From Frigoriglobus tundricola (lineage in GTDB: Bacteria > Planctomycetota > Planctomycetia > Gemmatales > Gemmataceae), in NCBI RefSeq assembly GCF_013128195.2, contig NZ_CP053452.2:124001-188000 (forward strand): a stretch of DNA of 64,000 nt, in the 5' to 3' direction. Of this stretch, positions 1 to 9,152 are shown one piece after another. The notes under the pieces are model-generated. The model was not told the DNA's origin. It saw only the letters and a program-made list of their open reading frames with translations, and searched no databases. The translations under genes and the position numbers were made by a program. The stretch's first letter is position 1; each line of letters starts with the position of its first letter.

Positions 1-886
1 GAACCCCGTCGGCCCCGGCGGCGACCGACGCCCGGCACATGGCCGGGATCAGGTCCGGGCGGCCGGTGGCGTGCGAGGGGTCCACGATGATCGGCAGGTG
101 GCTCTGGCCCTTCACGTTCGGAACCGCGCTCATGTCGAGCATGTTCCGCGTGCTGTCCTCGAAGCTCCGCACCCCGCGTTCCACGAGCACCACGTCCTTG
201 TTGCCCTCGGCCAGGATGTACTCGGCGGACATCAGAAGGTCCTTCACCGTCGCGCTCATGCCGCGCTTGAGCAGCACGGGCTTGTTGGCCTTTCCGCACT
301 CCTTGAGGAGGTCGAAGTTCTGCATGTTGCGGGCGCCGATCTGGAGCATGTCGGTGTACCGGCACACGAGATCGACCTGCCGCGGGTCCATCACCTCGGT
401 GACGACCGGCATGTCGTACTTCTGGCCCACGTCCTTGAGGATCTTGAGCCCGTCCTCGCCCATGCCCTGGAAGGCGTACGGGCTGGTCCGCGGCTTGAAC
501 GCGCCGCCCCGGAGGATGTTCGCCCCGCCGGCCTTCACGTACTTGGCGACGGTGTCCATCACCTCGTAGTTCTCGACGGCGCACGGCCCGGCGATCATGG
601 CGAGGCTGCCGGCCCCGATTTTCACTTTGCCAACGTACACCGCGCTGTCCGGCTTGTGGAACTCGCGGCTGGCCAGTTTGAACGGCTTCAAGATGCGGTG
701 CACCTGTTCCACGCCCGGGATCGCCGAAAAGTTCTCCACTTGCGGCTTCGCCTCGTCGCCGATCACGCCGACGATGGTGCGGCTCTCGCCGCGGCTGACG
801 TGCGGGGTAAAGCCCAGTTCGCGCACCGTCTCGATGACGTGGTCAATCTGTTCGAGGGTCGCGTCGGGCCGGATGACGAGGATCAT
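1..886 (-). CDS. aroF: 3-deoxy-7-phosphoheptulonate (DAHP) synthase, C-terminus beyond the left edge
   Basis: Condenses phosphoenolpyruvate and erythrose 4-phosphate in the first step of the shikimate pathway. Reading leftward from ATG 886, residues 1-70 form a ferredoxin-like regulatory domain (begins [19 protein letters not shown]), as in the type I-beta enzyme of Thermotoga. The TIM-barrel follows, with [10 protein letters not shown], the [17 protein letters not shown] loop, LLKRGMSAT and the IVDPSHATG block, all typical of DAHP synthase. About 295 codons lie in the window, so a short C-terminal piece is missing. No clear Shine-Dalgarno precedes 886, but the match begins at once. It lies downstream of pheA on the same strand, so both may serve phenylalanine/tyrosine synthesis. 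The family is certain; the symbol is by analogy. Confidence 0.93.
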   Translation of the reverse strand, partial: MILVIRPDATLEQIDHVIETVRELGFTPHVSRGESRTIVGVIGDEAKPQVENFSAIPGVEQVHRILKPFKLASREFHKPDSAVYVGKVKIGAGSLAMIAGPCAVENYEVMDTVAKYVKAGGANILRGGAFKPRTSPYAFQGMGEDGLKILKDVGQKYDMPVVTEVMDPRQVDLVCRYTDMLQIGARNMQNFDLLKECGKANKPVLLKRGMSATVKDLLMSAEYILAEGNKDVVLVERGVRSFEDSTRNMLDMSAVPNVKGQSHLPIIVDPSHATGRPDLIPAMCRASVAAGADGV

Positions 887-1013
887 GGAAGTCGCGCGTG
901 ATGGACATAAGGGTGCGGATGGCTCCGGACGGTCGGAACGGTTTCCGCTGGAGAGTTGGCGTAATCTTACAGGCCCGGCCGGGGAACGAACACCGAAGAA
1001 GCGCGGGTGCGCG

Positions 1014-1077
1014 GAAAGCACCGGGGCGAACGGGGCACGGGGTTTCCGCCCCGTGCCCCGTTCGCCCCGGTGCTTTC
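1014..1077. terminator. 29-bp perfect inverted repeat between pheA and the DAHP synthase gene
   Basis: Arms 1014-1042 and 1049-1077 are perfectly complementary with a 6-nt loop. It sits 19 bp past the pheA stop and upstream of the DAHP synthase gene. No long T-run follows on the leftward strand, so it could be a terminator/attenuator or one of the GC-rich palindromes scattered in this genome. Confidence 0.55.
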
Positions 1078-1095
1078 TTGATTTCTTCTTTCCCC

Positions 1096-2229
1096 CTACT
1101 CGTCCGCCACCTGCGCCATCGGGAACGAGCCGAGTACGGTCACGGCGTCGCAGATCGAATCCAGCGCGGCCAGCACCTTCTTGATCCTCTGGTCGTCGCG
1201 GTGGCCCTCGAAGTCCACGAAGAACACGTACTGCCCCTTCGCCTCGCGGTACGGGAACGATTCGATCCACGTCAGGTTGATCTTGTTCGACTTGAACGCC
1301 GCCAGCACGTCGGCCAGTGCGCCGGGCGTGTGGCTGATCTGGAACATCAGCGCCGTCTTGTCGTTTCCGGTGCGGGCCGAATCGGAGAGGCCGATCACCG
1401 CGAACCGCGTCTCGTTGAACGGCGAGTCCTCGACGCCCTCGGCCAGCACGTTGATCCCCCACCGCACCGCCGCCTGCCGGCTCGCCACCGCCGCCACGTG
1501 CGGCTCGGTCAGCACCAGTTTCGCCGCGTCGGACGTGCTCGCCACCTCGTGCAGCGACGCCTGCGGCAGGTTCTTCGACAGCCAGTTGCGGCACTGCGAG
1601 AGCGCCTGGGCCTTCGAGTACACCCGGCGCACCTCCGACTGCTGGCAGTTGGCGAGCAGGTGGTGCCGCACCCGGAGCCGGATTTCCGAGCAGATCTTCA
1701 CCTGATCGGGGAAGCGGATGAACAGGTCGAGCGTGTCCGCGATCCGCCCGTCGGTCGAATTCTCCAACGGCACCACGCCGAAGTCGGCGTGCTTGCGGAT
1801 CACCTCCTCGAACACGGTCGCGATGTTCGCCGTCCGGTTGTACAGCGACGCCTCGCCGAACCGCTGGATCGCGGCGAGGTGGCTGTAACTGAACTCCGGC
1901 CCCAGGTAGGCGATCTTCTGCTGGCGCTGGATCGCCCGCGAACCGCTGATGAGTTCGCGGAAGATGGCCTTGATAGTGATCGCGTCGAGCGGCCCCTTGT
2001 TCGCCACGAGGACGTTGGCGAGAACCACCTCCTCGCGGGCGGCGGAAAACACGTCCCCGCCCTGACCCTCTTTCACTTTGCCGATCTGCGCGGCAACCGC
2101 CGCGCGTTTGTTCAACAGGTCCAAAATGCTCAGGTCGAGCTTGTCGATCTGACCGCGCAGCGCGGCCAGATGGGTGGCCGCTTTGTCGGGCGACGGCTGA
2201 CTCGGACCAGAATCGCTCTTACGCGCCAT
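1096..2229 (-). CDS. pheA: Bifunctional chorismate mutase / prephenate dehydratase (P-protein)
   Basis: Converts chorismate through prephenate to phenylpyruvate. The 377 residues match the usual P-protein length. Chorismate mutase (AroQ type) spans about residues 20-105 ([20 protein letters not shown]). Prephenate dehydratase spans about 108-285 ([26 protein letters not shown], and the catalytic-region motif NETRF). An ACT domain fills the C-terminus ([14 protein letters not shown] then [11 protein letters not shown], where ESFP stands for the usual ESRP phenylalanine-sensing motif). The start at 2229 leaves a short polar N-terminal extension. The gene reads toward the DAHP synthase gene, with a strong hairpin between. 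Feedback inhibition by phenylalanine is expected from the ACT domain but not shown. Confidence 0.96.
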   Translation of the reverse strand: MARKSDSGPSQPSPDKAATHLAALRGQIDKLDLSILDLLNKRAAVAAQIGKVKEGQGGDVFSAAREEVVLANVLVANKGPLDAITIKAIFRELISGSRAIQRQQKIAYLGPEFSYSHLAAIQRFGEASLYNRTANIATVFEEVIRKHADFGVVPLENSTDGRIADTLDLFIRFPDQVKICSEIRLRVRHHLLANCQQSEVRRVYSKAQALSQCRNWLSKNLPQASLHEVASTSDAAKLVLTEPHVAAVASRQAAVRWGINVLAEGVEDSPFNETRFAVIGLSDSARTGNDKTALMFQISHTPGALADVLAAFKSNKINLTWIESFPYREAKGQYVFFVDFEGHRDDQRIKKVLAALDSICDAVTVLGSFPMAQVADE

Positions 2230-2668
2230 GGGTCGCTCGGGCTAGGAAGATCTGCCGAATGTGGTGAATCTACCGGTGAGAGAATGGGGCGTCAACAAAC
2301 CGCCGAAACCGCCCCCATTCGCCGCTGCCGGTTGTCGTGCTGGTTGTAGGGTCTGCGGCGAGAATCGCACAGGCCGCAATCCTATCGCTGACGAGAAGTT
2401 GCGTTCCGGCTGCTGAAATGGCAGGGGAGCAGACGGAATTGCGTCGGTTGCCGGGGAACCCCTCGACGTAAGTTACTACAAATTTTAAACTTGAAGCAGA
2501 CAACCTGAGACAATAGGCTCTCGGCACGGTGGTTGCATCCAAACGCAAAAACTTTGGAATCGTGCCCGTATGAAGCCCCCTCCAACTGCTGTGAAAGCAC
2601 GCTCCCCGGGTGTAAACTACCGGTGAGCTGACCCCTAACACAATTACACAGATTATAGGAGATAGCTC
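2230..2668 (+). other. 439-bp divergent spacer, leader region of dnaK
   Basis: No gene is supported here; the short ORFs lack family resemblance. The region is distinctly more AT-rich from about 2470 to 2660. Possible promoter words are TTGAAG at 2491-2496 (preceded by C, giving a CTTGAA sigma-32-like -35) and TAAACT at 2613-2618. Neither has a convincing partner element, and no CIRCE operator (TTAGCACTC-N9-GAGTGCTAA) is visible. AGGAGAT at 2657-2663 is the dnaK ribosome binding site. Confidence 0.4.
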
Positions 2669-4624
2669 ATGGCGGAAGAAAAGATTATCGGCATCGACCT
2701 CGGGACCACCAACTCGGTCGTCGCCGTGATGGACGGCACCGTGGTGAAGGTGATCCCGAACCAGGACGGCAACCCGACCACGCCGTCGGTGGTCGCGTTC
2801 ACGGACAAGGGGGACCGGCTGGTCGGGGACCAGGCCAAGCGGCAGGCGGTCACCAACCCGAAGCGCACGATCTACTCGATCAAGCGGTTCATGGGCCGGC
2901 GGCACAACGAGGTGGAGAGCGAGGAGAAGCTGGTCCCGTACAAGCTGGTGGGCGGGCCGAACGACCTGGTGAAGGTGGACATCGACGGCAAGCAGTTCTC
3001 GCCGCCGGAGATCTCGGCGATGATCCTGCGGAAGCTCAAGGAGGCGGCGGAGGCGTACCTGGGCCACACGGTCCGCAAGGCGGTCATCACGGTCCCGGCG
3101 TACTTCAACGACGCCCAGCGCCAGGCCACCATCGACGCGGCCGCCATCGCCGGGTTCGACACCGAGTACGAGATCCGGGGCAAGGACGGCAAGGTCGTTA
3201 AGCAGCGGATGCGGATCATCAACGAGCCCACGGCCGGGGCCCTGGCGTACGCCCTGGACAAGAAGAAGGACGAGAAGATCGCCGTGTTCGACCTGGGCGG
3301 GGGCACGTTCGACATCTCGATCCTGGACGTGGGCGAGGACGGCGTGTTCCAGGTGAAGAGCACCAACGGGGACACGCACCTGGGCGGCGACGACTTCGAC
3401 CAGGTGCTGATCGACCACATCGCCGACGACTTCAAGAAGCAGAACGGCATCGACCTGCGGAAGGACCCGATGGCGATGCAGCGGCTCAAGGTGGCCGCGG
3501 AGCAGGCCAAGAAGGACCTGAGCCAGCAGGTGAACGTGGACATCAACCTGCCGTTCATCACGGCGGACGAGAACCGCAACCCGCTGCACCTGGTCATGTC
3601 GATCACCCGCAACCAGTTCGAGCGGCTGGTGGAGCACCTGATCGAGCGGTGCAAGAAGCCGGTGCTCGCGGCCCTCAAGGACGCGAAGCTGACCCCGCAG
3701 CAGATCGACGAGGTGGTGATGGTGGGCGGCATGACCCGGATGCCGCGCGTGCAGGCCCTGGTGAAGGAGATCTTCGGCAAGGAGGGGCACCGCGGGGTGA
3801 ACCCGGACGAGGTGGTAGCCATCGGCGCCGCCATCCAGGGCGCGCAGCTGCTCCTCGGGGCCGCGGCCGACATCCAGTTGCTCGACGTGACGCCGCTGTC
3901 GCTCGGCCTGGAGACCCTCGGCGGGGTGATGACGGTGATGATCCCGCGCAACACCACGATCCCGAAGAAGGCGTCCGACAAGTTCACCACCGCCGTGGAC
4001 AACCAGCCGTCGGTAGAAGTGCAGGTGTTCCAGGGCGAGCGGCCGATGGCCCAGGACAACAAGAAAATCGGCACGTTCCACCTGGACGGCATCCCGCCGG
4101 CGCCGCGACAGGTGCCGCAGATCGAAGTGACCTTCGAGATCGACGCCAACGGCGTGCTGTCCGTGTCCGCGAAGGACCTGGGCACCGGGAAGCAGCAGCA
4201 GATCCGGATCGAGGGCTCGTCCGGCATGACCAAGGACGAGGTGGAGAAGATGAAGCGGGACGCCGAACTGCACGCGGACGAGGACAAGTCCAAGCGCGAG
4301 TTCGCGGACGCGAAGAACGCGGCGGAGGGCCGCATCCACCAGATCGAGAAGATGTTCACGGACGCCGGCGACAAGATCACCGAACAGGACAAGGCCCCGA
4401 TCAACGCGGCGATTACCAAGGTCAAGGACGCGATCGGGCGCAACGACCTGGCGGCGGTGAAGGCCGCGACGGCCGAACTGGAACAGGCGTCCGGGGCGAT
4501 GGCCCAGCACCTGTACGCGAAGTCGGCCGGCGGGGCGGGCGGCCCGACCCCCTCGGAAGGCCCGACCGGCAGGAAGGACGGGCCGGACGACGTGATCGAT
4601 GCCGAATACGAGGTGAAGAAGTAA
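2669..4624 (+). CDS. dnaK: Hsp70 chaperone DnaK
   Basis: ATP-dependent cytosolic chaperone. The 651 residues match full-length DnaK. The nucleotide-binding domain begins with [17 protein letters not shown] and carries [13 protein letters not shown], the phosphate-2 loop [16 protein letters not shown] and [14 protein letters not shown]. The linker-proximal [16 protein letters not shown] leads into the substrate-binding beta domain and the helical lid. The tail ends [12 protein letters not shown], the usual bacterial DnaK terminus. AGGAGAT lies 5 bp before ATG 2669. grpE and dnaJ are not adjacent, and planctomycetes often carry several dnaK copies, so this may or may not be the housekeeping one. 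A terminator hairpin follows at 4668. Confidence 0.98.
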   Translation: MAEEKIIGIDLGTTNSVVAVMDGTVVKVIPNQDGNPTTPSVVAFTDKGDRLVGDQAKRQAVTNPKRTIYSIKRFMGRRHNEVESEEKLVPYKLVGGPNDLVKVDIDGKQFSPPEISAMILRKLKEAAEAYLGHTVRKAVITVPAYFNDAQRQATIDAAAIAGFDTEYEIRGKDGKVVKQRMRIINEPTAGALAYALDKKKDEKIAVFDLGGGTFDISILDVGEDGVFQVKSTNGDTHLGGDDFDQVLIDHIADDFKKQNGIDLRKDPMAMQRLKVAAEQAKKDLSQQVNVDINLPFITADENRNPLHLVMSITRNQFERLVEHLIERCKKPVLAALKDAKLTPQQIDEVVMVGGMTRMPRVQALVKEIFGKEGHRGVNPDEVVAIGAAIQGAQLLLGAAADIQLLDVTPLSLGLETLGGVMTVMIPRNTTIPKKASDKFTTAVDNQPSVEVQVFQGERPMAQDNKKIGTFHLDGIPPAPRQVPQIEVTFEIDANGVLSVSAKDLGTGKQQQIRIEGSSGMTKDEVEKMKRDAELHADEDKSKREFADAKNAAEGRIHQIEKMFTDAGDKITEQDKAPINAAITKVKDAIGRNDLAAVKAATAELEQASGAMAQHLYAKSAGGAGGPTPSEGPTGRKDGPDDVIDAEYEVKK

Positions 4625-4667
4625 CCAGGTGATTTCGCCCATACGGGTGGAATCGGCGCGGCTGTCG

Positions 4668-4694
4668 AAAGCCCACCCACTAAGGGTGGGCTTT
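4668..4694 (+). terminator. Rho-independent-type terminator after dnaK
   Basis: An 11-bp perfect stem (4668-4678 with 4684-4694) with a 5-nt loop ends in CTTT and is followed by CTTCGTTTCC. It sits 44 bp after the dnaK stop, before the next gene on the same strand. Confidence 0.75.
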
Positions 4695-4777
4695 CTTCGT
4701 TTCCAGATTCGAAATTCTCAAACGCCTTCGGCGCGGGTATGTTAGAGCTAGCAGACACATCCCTGCGAGGTCCCAAC

Positions 4778-5824
4778 ATGCCCGCACCCACGTCCCCGAA
4801 GTCCGACCCCGATCTGGACGCCCCCGACCTGCACGAGGACGGCGACGGCGTCGCCGTCGCGGGACCGCCGGATGCCGAGTTCTGGGAACGGTACAACCAG
4901 CGAATGGAGTTCCCGCTGGCGACCGTCGCGACAGTGTTCCTGCACGTGATCGTCTTCGCGGCCCTCATCTACATCCTCGTCGGCCTCATGGAGAGTGGCG
5001 AGGACCGCTCGACCCCGCCACTGCAACTGATGCAGGTGGGCGGAATCGACGACGCGGGCGAGGGCTCGGCCGGTTCCGGCGGCACCGAGAACCCGGACAT
5101 CGTTCGTGACGTTGATCCGTTCAAGGCCGCGCAGTCGGTCCTGCCGACCATGGAAGCATTGAAGGACGCGAAAGAGAACATTCAAAAAATTATCCTCGAT
5201 GAAAACGGTAACATGCCCGTCGCCGCGCCGAACGCAGCGTCGTACAGCTTGCTCGACGAAACGGTCCGCAAGAAGCTTCTCGGCGCGGGCGCGCAGAAGG
5301 GCGAGGGCAACCAGCCGGGTAAGGGGTTCGAAGGCACTCCCGGTTCGGGGCCGGGCGGCAACGGGGCCGACTCGACCCGCGCGCGGGGGCTCAGGTGGGT
5401 GCTGCGGTTCCGCGTGGCGGGCGGTAACGATTACATCAATCAGCTCCGGGCGATGGGGGCAGAAATCCTCGTCCCGCTCCCGCCGGACGACAAGAAGTGT
5501 ATTCTGATTCGCGACCTGAAAGACCCGAGCGCGCAATCGGTGGCCAGCGACGCCGACTTGAAGCGGCTGGCGGGGAAGATCCAGTTCGCCGACACGCGAC
5601 GCGATCAGGTCCGGGACGTGCTGAATGTGCTGGGCGTGAACACACCCGGCCAGCCCAAGGCGTTCTGGGCGTTCTTCCCGAAGGAATTGGAAGAAGAATT
5701 GGCTCGCAAGGAGACCAGCTATCGCAACCGCCGCGCGGAAGACATCGAGGAGACGGTTTTCAAAGTCACCATCCGCGGCGGCAGCTATGAACTGGTCGTA
5801 GACGATCAGGTGATCAAGCACTGA
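4778..5824 (+). CDS. Single-pass membrane protein of unknown function with glycine-rich linker
   Basis: I do not recognise a named family. From ATG 4778 (GAGG 7 bp upstream; an in-frame ATG at 4739 would add 13 residues) the product is 348 residues. An acidic cytoplasmic N-terminus of about 45 residues precedes one strong membrane helix (ATVATVFLHVIVFAALIYIL). An acidic/Gly segment, a Gly-Pro-rich linker (QPGKGFEGTPGSGPGGNG) and a folded C-terminal part of about 150 residues follow. The one-helix-plus-linker plan resembles ExbD/TonB-like or adaptor proteins, but no exbB/tolQ neighbour exists, so that is only a shape similarity. A hairpin at 5834 follows the gene. Confidence 0.8.
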   Translation: MPAPTSPKSDPDLDAPDLHEDGDGVAVAGPPDAEFWERYNQRMEFPLATVATVFLHVIVFAALIYILVGLMESGEDRSTPPLQLMQVGGIDDAGEGSAGSGGTENPDIVRDVDPFKAAQSVLPTMEALKDAKENIQKIILDENGNMPVAAPNAASYSLLDETVRKKLLGAGAQKGEGNQPGKGFEGTPGSGPGGNGADSTRARGLRWVLRFRVAGGNDYINQLRAMGAEILVPLPPDDKKCILIRDLKDPSAQSVASDADLKRLAGKIQFADTRRDQVRDVLNVLGVNTPGQPKAFWAFFPKELEEELARKETSYRNRRAEDIEETVFKVTIRGGSYELVVDDQVIKH

Positions 5825-5833
5825 GTATCCGGA

Positions 5834-5861
5834 CGCACCTCGCCCGCACGGGCGGGGTGCG
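5834..5861. terminator. Possible hairpin terminator between convergent genes
   Basis: Arms 5834-5846 and 5849-5861 pair with one G-T wobble, directly after the stop at 5824. There is no T-run, so the terminator reading is tentative. Confidence 0.35.
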
Positions 5862-5936
5862 CAAAGCTGTACGCGAAGACTCTCTCCGATCACGTCTTCG
5901 GCCGGAGGACCCCGGCGCCATCCTCGAAGCGGGGAA

Positions 5937-6758
5937 CTACTTCTTCTGCGCGGCTTCAATCGTCTCTACAGCTTTAGTCGCAGCATCTCTCAGCGCCGTT
6001 TCCGACGAGAGCTTATGCTTGCGAAGTTGGGGAAGAAGCTCTTTGGAAAGCTCGCCGTAGTTCCCAGCAAGTTCACAGTGAGCCGTCGCGAGCCCCGGAG
6101 TGTCGAGCCCGGACTTGATGAGCGGTATGAGTTCCTTTCGTCGATCGGCCCTGTCCTCGGCCCAGGCGATGAGGAGTTCCATTGACGCGTACCGATGGGC
6201 AACGGATTTGGTCGTGGAACCCGCTAAAATCTTCAATTGCTTGATCACCTCGTCGTCTTCGAGCCCAATGCGCTGAAGGGATTCATAGGCGGCGGACTGA
6301 AACGACCTCTTTGACAGTCGCGGCCCCCCCGTCTGTGCGTCTTGAACCGCAGTAAAGGCAAGAAATTTCACGAGAAAGAGGGCAGCGGGTTTGGCTTCAT
6401 CGCTCAAGTCGCCGAGTTCCTTGGCGCCGGCCGCACGGACCTTGTTGTCCTTGTCCAGAATCAATTTCGCCATCGGCTTGTGAAGATCGGGCCGAACCTT
6501 TTCGAGAGCGTTATAGGCGGCGAGTGAGACTTTTGCGTTCGGATCAAGGATGGCTTCGCAGATCTCGCGCGCCACGTCCGCAGCGTCCGGCCCCATCGCC
6601 ATTAGCCGCTCCGCGGCCTTAAGACGAACGGCAGAGTCCTTGCTCTTCAACTCTTTGGCGAGCGCAGTCGCCTTTTCCTTATCAGCCGTGTGTGCCATTC
6701 CCTCGACCGAGGTGAGGGCCAAAAGGGGGAGAATGAGCACCGTCCGGCAAATTAACAT
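5937..6758 (-). CDS. Secreted HEAT-repeat protein
   Basis: The 273-residue product starts with a signal peptide (MLICRTVLILPLLALTSVEGMAHTA). The rest is almost wholly alpha-helical HEAT-like repeats, for example AVRLKAAERLMAMGPDAADV, KVSLAAYNALEKVRP and KVRAAGAKELGDLSDEAK, each with the alternating helix pattern. Such repeats bind proteins, so an exported scaffold role is likely, but no partner can be named. GAGG lies 7 bp before ATG 6758. It is convergent with the preceding membrane-protein gene. Confidence 0.85.
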   Translation of the reverse strand: MLICRTVLILPLLALTSVEGMAHTADKEKATALAKELKSKDSAVRLKAAERLMAMGPDAADVAREICEAILDPNAKVSLAAYNALEKVRPDLHKPMAKLILDKDNKVRAAGAKELGDLSDEAKPAALFLVKFLAFTAVQDAQTGGPRLSKRSFQSAAYESLQRIGLEDDEVIKQLKILAGSTTKSVAHRYASMELLIAWAEDRADRRKELIPLIKSGLDTPGLATAHCELAGNYGELSKELLPQLRKHKLSSETALRDAATKAVETIEAAQKK

Positions 6759-7414
6759 GGGCTACCTCGTGGTTGGATCGCTTCGCGTGGCACCGACGTC
6801 AAACGCGTTGTTCACCGACATGGCGCAGAGGATTTACGTCTTCCGTGGTCCCGCTGGCTTCTCGCCACTGGACGGTGGGCTTCCCCACCTCCAAGAAGTC
6901 GTTCGGCTCGATGCCACGTGCTTCGGCCAGTTAAAAAACGGTTTCCCGAGTTGGCGTCTGCGTGCTGGGTTCGAGTCGTGCAATATTCGGATGAAGCACC
7001 CTCACGCGATCCGCCAATCGCCGCTGAGTGAGTTTGCAGCCGCCCGGAACGCATGTCGGAGCGCACCGAAACCCGTGGGATCGTTCTTCCCGTCTGCCAA
7101 GATCATTACCACTAACCCCCCCTGCCGGAACAGAAAAACCAATCATCTCGGATTGGCAGTCCGAGATGATTGGTCGTTAACTTTACTTCGGCGGTCGGAT
7201 GGTTCGATCCCCGACTGTGCCCGGCGCGGAAGTGAGATTCCGCGCCGCGAACGGCCCTCAGAGTCAGCAGGAAGCTCGGACGTCTACTGTCGTCTCGTCG
7301 CCCCCTTGTGTCAAGCCAGTACACTCGCCGCAGCAAATCGAAGCGGCCAGGCCGCGGGATGAGGAATGGGCCGAAGCGAGCCCTATTTTCAAGGCATTTC
7401 ACCCTTTCCTACTG
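6759..7414. other. 656-bp spacer without a supported gene
   Basis: Several ORFs of 70-96 codons cross this stretch on both strands, but none has a ribosome binding site, an even composition or family resemblance. The only clear element is the terminator-like hairpin at 7134-7174. Confidence 0.5.
7134..7174 (-). terminator. Rho-independent terminator downstream of the DUF1549 gene
   Basis: Arms 7138-7152 and 7160-7174 give a perfect 15-bp stem with a 7-nt loop. Read leftward, the stem is followed immediately by TTTTTC. That polarity suits the leftward gene ending at 7415, leaving about 240 nt of 3' untranslated RNA. Confidence 0.7.
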
Positions 7415-9028
7415 TCAGTGATTAAAACTCAATTCGGTGCTGTTGAACAACACCCAGTACAGATCCGCCAACCGCCGCTTGCGGGCGTCGCCCGTCGTGC
7501 CGGCGAGTTTCGCCGTGAAGTGGTCGCGCTCCGCGGGCGTCGGAGGGCGCGTGAGTACCGAGAGGTACGCGGTCTCGACCGCCGCGCCGTCGCCCGCGGC
7601 GAACAGCGCGATCTGCGTCGAGGCGTTCAACAGCTCCTCCTTCGCCTTCCCGTCCACGAGGTCGCCGTTCATCATTAACAGGCGCTGCGGGATCGTGCCG
7701 CTCGATTTCGCGAACTCGTCGTCGGCGGCGTCGCCGTACCGCTTCACGAAGTCTCTTTCGTTGAAGTACCGCTTCAGCCGCGTGAACACGTGGGAGCGCT
7801 GATCGATCGTGGTCACCGACGCCGCCTGAATCACGCTGCCGATCACCTGTTCCGGCCGCAGCCGCGTGAGCGGGAACGCCGCCCAGGCCGCGTCGTGGGC
7901 GTCGGTGATCTCGAACGGGGCCGCGCTGTCCAGCCGGAACACGTCTGTGGACGCGATCAGCAAAATGAGCCGCTTCAGGTCGTGACCGTGCCGGGCAAAG
8001 TCGTTCGCGAGAACGTCGAGCGCCGGCGGAACGGGCTCATCGAGGGTTTGCGCCTCGATCCGCGCCAGCAGCGGGCGGCCGAACATCATCGCCCACACGC
8101 GATTCACCTTGGCCCGGGAAAAGTACACGTTGTCCGGGTGCGTGACCCAGGCCGCGAGCCGCTCGCGCCGCGTGCCATCGGCCGGTAACAGGTCGGGCCG
8201 CATCGGGACGGCCGGCGCGACCTCGTGCGTGCCGCCGTGAACGCGGTCCTCGAACCGGTACTCCCCTGCCCCGCCGTCCGCAACGTTCGTGATGACGTGC
8301 GTGGCCTGGCCGAAGAACGCGGCGAGCGCCTGAAAATGGGTCTGCTTCCAGGACGGCTCCAGGAAATGGTCGTGGCACTGGGCGCAGTCGATCCGCAGCC
8401 CGAGGAACGCACGCGACACGCGGATCGCGAGCTTCTCGGGGTCCGGCGCCTTCCGGGTCTCGTCGAAGGTCGCGGCGATGAAGTTCACCGCGGGCTTGTC
8501 CGTGTTCAACCCCTGCGCCGAAATCATCTGCCGCACGATTTCCGCATACGAGGTGTTCTTCAGCAGCTCGTCCGACAGCCACGCGAGGTAGCGCCGTTTG
8601 CGGTAGGCAATGAGGGGGCCGTCCTCGGTGCCGACGTAGGCACGGGCGAGCCGCTCCGCAAAGTAGTCGGCGAACCGCCGATCGGCGAGCAGGTGGTTCG
8701 CCCAGCCATCGAGACGCGATTCGGCCGGTTGGGTCTCGAACTGCCGGAGTTCTTCAAGCGCCGGGACGCTCCCCGTGAGTGCGAGTGACAGCCGCCGGGC
8801 GACGGCGAGGTCGGTCGCCCGCGGAGCCGCAGTGAGCCCCCTATCGTGCCATTCCGTGCGGAACGCGGCATCGACGTGATGAACAACCGCCCGGAAGTCG
8901 TCGCCCTGAGTCAAACCCGGATCGAACTTCACCTTTCGCGCGTCGGTGGATGACGGAAAGAGGCTCGCACGCAGCGTGAGCGCCCCACCGATGACGACTG
9001 CGACGAAGAGTAAATTTCTGGCCCACAT
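7415..9028 (-). CDS. DUF1549/DUF1553 domain protein (planctomycete cytochrome-associated family)
   Basis: From ATG 9028 the product is 537 residues: a membrane/signal segment (MWARNLLFVAVVIGGALTLR), a DUF1549 region (about residues 50-260) and a DUF1553 region (about 300-520). DUF1549 contains the c-type haem-like motif CAQCH within RIDCAQCHDHFLEP. DUF1553 contains HPDNVYFSRAKVNRVWAMMFGRPL. These proteins are exported and are usually paired with a DUF1501 gene; here none is adjacent. The reading frame is open upstream to 9790, but that part overlaps the divergent membrane-protein gene and looks non-coding. The biochemical role of the family is not established. Confidence 0.88.
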   Translation of the reverse strand: MWARNLLFVAVVIGGALTLRASLFPSSTDARKVKFDPGLTQGDDFRAVVHHVDAAFRTEWHDRGLTAAPRATDLAVARRLSLALTGSVPALEELRQFETQPAESRLDGWANHLLADRRFADYFAERLARAYVGTEDGPLIAYRKRRYLAWLSDELLKNTSYAEIVRQMISAQGLNTDKPAVNFIAATFDETRKAPDPEKLAIRVSRAFLGLRIDCAQCHDHFLEPSWKQTHFQALAAFFGQATHVITNVADGGAGEYRFEDRVHGGTHEVAPAVPMRPDLLPADGTRRERLAAWVTHPDNVYFSRAKVNRVWAMMFGRPLLARIEAQTLDEPVPPALDVLANDFARHGHDLKRLILLIASTDVFRLDSAAPFEITDAHDAAWAAFPLTRLRPEQVIGSVIQAASVTTIDQRSHVFTRLKRYFNERDFVKRYGDAADDEFAKSSGTIPQRLLMMNGDLVDGKAKEELLNASTQIALFAAGDGAAVETAYLSVLTRPPTPAERDHFTAKLAGTTGDARKRRLADLYWVLFNSTELSFNH

Positions 9029-9152
9029 GAGCAGGCTTCCCGTGGTTGCGGCTCCGACACACTTACCCCAAAGCCCGTCCCGCCGTTTCACGAAACCGCG
9101 GACTATGTTCAAAGGTAGCACGGGTATCGCAAGGCCCACACGGACGCCGCAC

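Noticed and set aside
2490..2520. Sigma-32-type promoter for dnaK (CTTGAAG)
   Set aside because: Only the -35 half is present; no CCCCAT-like -10 at the right distance, so not called as a feature.
2382..2600. 72-codon leftward ORF upstream of dnaK
   Set aside because: No ribosome binding site or family; it lies in the AT-richer dnaK leader region.
2270..4642. 790-codon ORF antisense to dnaK
   Set aside because: A His/Leu/Arg-rich shadow of GC-rich codon use. dnaK on the other strand is certain, and antisense ORFs over dnaK are a known artefact.
7195..7225. tRNA-like GGTTCGATCCCC word
   Set aside because: No acceptor stem or cloverleaf can be formed around it.
6812..7402. Possible small genes or a decayed gene in the spacer 6759-7414
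   Set aside because: No start with a ribosome binding site and no family resemblance. The shared NHLGL/RDDW words in opposite frames are just the two arms of the hairpin at 7138-7174.
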